The notes beneath the pieces were generated by a model that saw only the letters and a program-made list of their open reading frames with translations, ran no database searches and had not been told where the DNA came from. From JANNOG01 sp050329415 (GTDB lineage: Bacteria > Actinomycetota > Actinomycetes > Actinomycetales > JBBAYJ01): DNA of 6,842 nt. The position numbers and the translations under genes are program-made. The stretch spans positions 1-6,842 of the forward strand of contig JBHJOS010000136.1 in NCBI GenBank assembly GCA_050329415.1, written 5' to 3'. Of this stretch, positions 5,286-6,842 are shown piece after piece. The stretch's first letter is position 1; each line of letters opens with the position of its first letter.

Positions 5286-6349
5286 CGCGCTGCCTGCCCG
5301 GTCAGCAGGTCGTCCAGGGTGTCGACGAACCGGGGGAGGGTGAGCGCGTCGAGGTAGTAGAGGGCGTTGCCGTCGCCCGGCAGCAGCAACGGGCCACCCG
5401 GTGCAGACGGCGCCCCGGTCACCAGGGGGTTGTCGAGCACGGCCGCGACCGGTTCCGGGAGCGGCTCGTCGGGGTCCGCATACCGCCACGAGTCGACCGC
5501 GACGATGAGGAAGTCTCCCGGCGCGTCGGTGCCGATGGTCTCCACCGACACCGACTCGCCGTAAGGATCGCCGGACGTGGCGATCGGGGCGAAGCCCAAC
5601 TCCTCGAGCAGCGCGCCGACTCCCGACTCGCGCGTCATGAGGGTGAGCTGCGCGGCGTCGGCGGAGACGTGGAGGACCACCGGGACCTGGCCCTCGCGTT
5701 CGGCGAAGCGGTCGCGGAACTCCTCGAACCGCAGCTCCAGGTCACCGATGACGAGTTCGGCCTCGGCGTCGCGGAACAGCGCGTGGGCGACGTCGCGCAG
5801 GTGGTCCCGCCATGGCCGGCTCGAGTCCACGAACATCGTGGGAGCGATCTGCGCGTACCGGCTCTGGTAGGCGTCATCGGCCCACTGCATGAGGACGAAG
5901 TCCGGGTCCGCGGCGGCGATGGCCTCGAAGTTCGGCCCGTCGGTGATCTCGATGACCGCCATGTCCTCGATGCCGTCGACGGCGCGCTGCTCGGCGGTGA
6001 GCTCGACACCGGCGAACAGCTCGGCGACCGCGGGCACGACACCGAGGGCGAGCGCGTCATTGAGATCGGCACCGCCGGACACGTACAGGCGACGGGGTGG
6101 CCCGGTGAGTTCGTACGTCCGCCCCTGAACCCCCTCGATGCGCCGGGCTCCGCCGGACGGGGAGGCGCCGCCTGCGGTCGCCGTGCCCGAGTCCTCGGCG
6201 CGCCCGCACGCGGCGAGGACTGTCGCGGGCAGAGCGGCGCCTCCCACGAGGACGTGACGTCGGGTGATGGTGCGCCCACCCGGACGATCCGGGCGGTTCC
6301 GTCCGGCCTTGACGGTGTCCCGTGCGGTGCGCTGGCTGTCGTTGGCCAC
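5282..6349 (-). CDS. Iron-siderophore ABC transporter substrate-binding lipoprotein (FepB/FhuD-like, Peripla_BP_2)
   Basis: The 355-residue exported protein should capture ferric siderophore outside the membrane and hand it to the FecCD-type permease encoded divergently. The N-terminus has a twin-arginine motif, TRRHVLV (R30-R31), a short hydrophobic stretch and a lipobox, VLAAC, with lipidated C48: a Tat-exported lipoprotein. A Gly/Ser/Thr-rich linker follows. The mature part has class III binding-protein features: RLYVSGGADLNDALALGVVP (about 86-105), PNFEAIAAADPDFVLMQWAD, YAQIAPTMFVDSS, and a C-terminal ALTLPRFVDTLDDLL helix. The start is GTG at 6349. AGGAGG lies 12 bases upstream and AAGGA one base from it, and no other start precedes the signal peptide. 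The stop overlaps the SIP start by 4 bp. A possible -10, TGTATC, overlaps the iron box at 6426-6444. The siderophore type cannot be told from sequence. Confidence 0.92.
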   Translation of the reverse strand: MANDSQRTARDTVKAGRNRPDRPGGRTITRRHVLVGGAALPATVLAACGRAEDSGTATAGGASPSGGARRIEGVQGRTYELTGPPRRLYVSGGADLNDALALGVVPAVAELFAGVELTAEQRAVDGIEDMAVIEITDGPNFEAIAAADPDFVLMQWADDAYQSRYAQIAPTMFVDSSRPWRDHLRDVAHALFRDAEAELVIGDLELRFEEFRDRFAEREGQVPVVLHVSADAAQLTLMTRESGVGALLEELGFAPIATSGDPYGESVSVETIGTDAPGDFLIVAVDSWRYADPDEPLPEPVAAVLDNPLVTGAPSAPGGPLLLPGDGNALYYLDALTLPRFVDTLDDLLTGQAAR

Positions 6350-6425
6350 GTCCTTGTCGTCCCTCCTGGGAGAGGCGGCGTCCGCGCCCTATCCGGGACC
6401 ACCCGAGGGAGCGGATCGGCGCGAT

Positions 6426-6444
6426 ACAGGTGAGGCTCACCTTA
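6426..6444 (-). promoter_or_regulatory. IdeR/DmdR-type iron box for the binding-protein-SIP unit
   Basis: ACAGGTGAGGCTCACCTTA matches 14 of 19 positions of the actinobacterial iron-box consensus TTAGGTTAGGCTAACCTAA, including the central AGG/GCT core and AxCCT right arm. It is about 77 bases before the minus-strand GTG and overlaps a candidate -10, TGTATC at 6428-6423. Iron-loaded DtxR-family repressor bound here should block transcription. Confidence 0.75.
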
Positions 6445-6490
6445 CCCAGATCTCGGGCCGCGTTGACAGAGGTCGACCGCGGCCGCAACC

Positions 6491-6518
6491 TTGACATCGG
6501 TAAGGTCAGGCTTACCTG
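6491..6518 (+). promoter_or_regulatory. Candidate promoter for the FecCD permease gene
   Basis: A perfect TTGACA -35 is at 6491-6496, followed 16 bases later by a weak -10, TACCTG, at 6513-6518 (or TTACCT one base earlier, with a 15-base spacer). The -10 is poor, but the iron box at 6501-6519 covers exactly this spacer and -10, as expected for a repressor site. A second TTGACA at 6463-6468 has no good -10. Confidence 0.5.
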
Positions 6519-6519
6519 T
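6501..6519 (+). promoter_or_regulatory. IdeR/DmdR-type iron box for the FecCD permease gene
   Basis: TAAGGTCAGGCTTACCTGT matches 14 of 19 positions of the iron-box consensus and forms an imperfect palindrome. It lies 39 bases before the permease ATG and overlaps its likely promoter. With the box at 6426-6444 it gives each divergent gene its own operator, 75 bases apart start to start. Confidence 0.78.
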
Positions 6520-6558
6520 CGGATCGGCGGGCCGATGCGGGGGACCGGAGGGCGGCGG

Positions 6559-6842
6559 ATGGCGACGCAGGCAGCGCGGCCCGCCTCGCCTGCCCCGCCA
6601 CGGTCCCGGCCCGGGCGGCCCCGCCGGGACGGGCTCGTCCGGGCGGCCCCGGCCCGGGTCGCCGGTCTGCTCGTCCTGCTCGGCGTGCTCGTCGTGGTCG
6701 CGCTGCTCGGCGTCGCCGTCGGCGCCCGGCCGATCCCGGTCGGAACGGTGCTCGACGCCCTCACCGCCTACGACCCCGCGTCGGACGAGCACCTCATCGT
6801 CCAGACCCTGCGGATCCCCCGCACCGTGCTCGGCATCGCCGT
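6559..6842 (+). CDS. FecCD-family iron-siderophore ABC transporter permease, N-terminal part, cut by the window edge
   Basis: The first 94 residues of a membrane protein of about 340 residues are visible. A basic, Pro-rich cytoplasmic start (residues 1-30) is followed by the first membrane helix (about 35-54, Leu/Val-rich). Then come the family's VGARPIPVGTVLDAL (54-68) and LRIPRTVLGIA (84-94), which normally leads into the second helix. It would form the channel for siderophore captured by the divergently encoded lipoprotein. The ATG at 6559 is preceded by GGAGGG (6547-6552) at six bases, ideal spacing. An in-frame ATG at 6535 would add eight residues but has no Shine-Dalgarno. More permease and ATPase genes probably follow beyond the edge. 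Confidence 0.92.
   Translation, partial: MATQAARPASPAPPRSRPGRPRRDGLVRAAPARVAGLLVLLGVLVVVALLGVAVGARPIPVGTVLDALTAYDPASDEHLIVQTLRIPRTVLGIA

Noticed and set aside
5267..6433. 388-codon plus-strand open frame opposite the binding-protein gene
   Set aside because: Mirror frame of a clear lipoprotein gene; no domain, no ribosome-binding site, and it crosses the divergent promoter.
6463..6468. TTGACA as the main -35 of the permease promoter
   Set aside because: No TA-containing -10 follows at 16-18 bases; the TTGACA at 6491 with the iron box over its spacer is the better candidate.

Overview
The window has very high GC content and strongly G/C-biased third codon positions. It also has leaderless-looking starts, IdeR/DmdR-type iron boxes and a Tat-type lipoprotein signal. 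Together these point to an actinomycete, perhaps Pseudonocardiales- or Geodermatophilales-like, though genus cannot be settled from the sequence. Two housekeeping or metabolic blocks flank a small accessory region.

Left block (1-700, minus strand): the 5' end of metE (cobalamin-independent methionine synthase) runs off the left edge. Its long leader carries a cobalamin riboswitch (about 494-688) and a perfect 8-bp hairpin that could be the expression platform. Vitamin B12 would be expected to switch off this B12-independent enzyme. The sequence around the metE start is odd: the only good Shine-Dalgarno spacing serves an ATG that is out of frame with the MetE protein.

Middle accessory block (776-4526): an orphan AAA_14/DUF4143 ATPase (minus) has a leaderless promoter and sits next to a 22-bp tandem repeat. 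A truncated, frameshifted siderophore-interacting-protein pseudogene follows. Next is a decayed two-gene nucleotidyltransferase module (minus), in which the end of a regulator-like protein is fused out of frame to a headless DUF6036-like nucleotidyltransferase. Divergent from it is an intact MntA/HepT pair, a type VII toxin-antitoxin system (plus). The block therefore holds two nucleotidyltransferase modules back to back, one dead and one alive, plus other debris, which suggests a hotspot of gain and loss.

Right block (4536-6842): an iron-siderophore uptake locus. A Tat-type lipoprotein binding protein (minus) overlaps by 4 bp a siderophore-interacting flavoprotein reductase (minus). Divergent from them is a FecCD-type ABC permease (plus), which leaves the window at the right edge. 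The 209-bp divergent intergenic region has two iron boxes, one placed for each direction. The expected model is that the lipoprotein captures ferric siderophore, the permease imports it, and the flavoprotein reduces and releases the iron, all repressed when iron is plentiful.

I did not find a wholly new system. The items most worth a second look are the paired dead and living nucleotidyltransferase modules, the frameshifted SIP pseudogene near an intact SIP gene, and the metE start anomaly.
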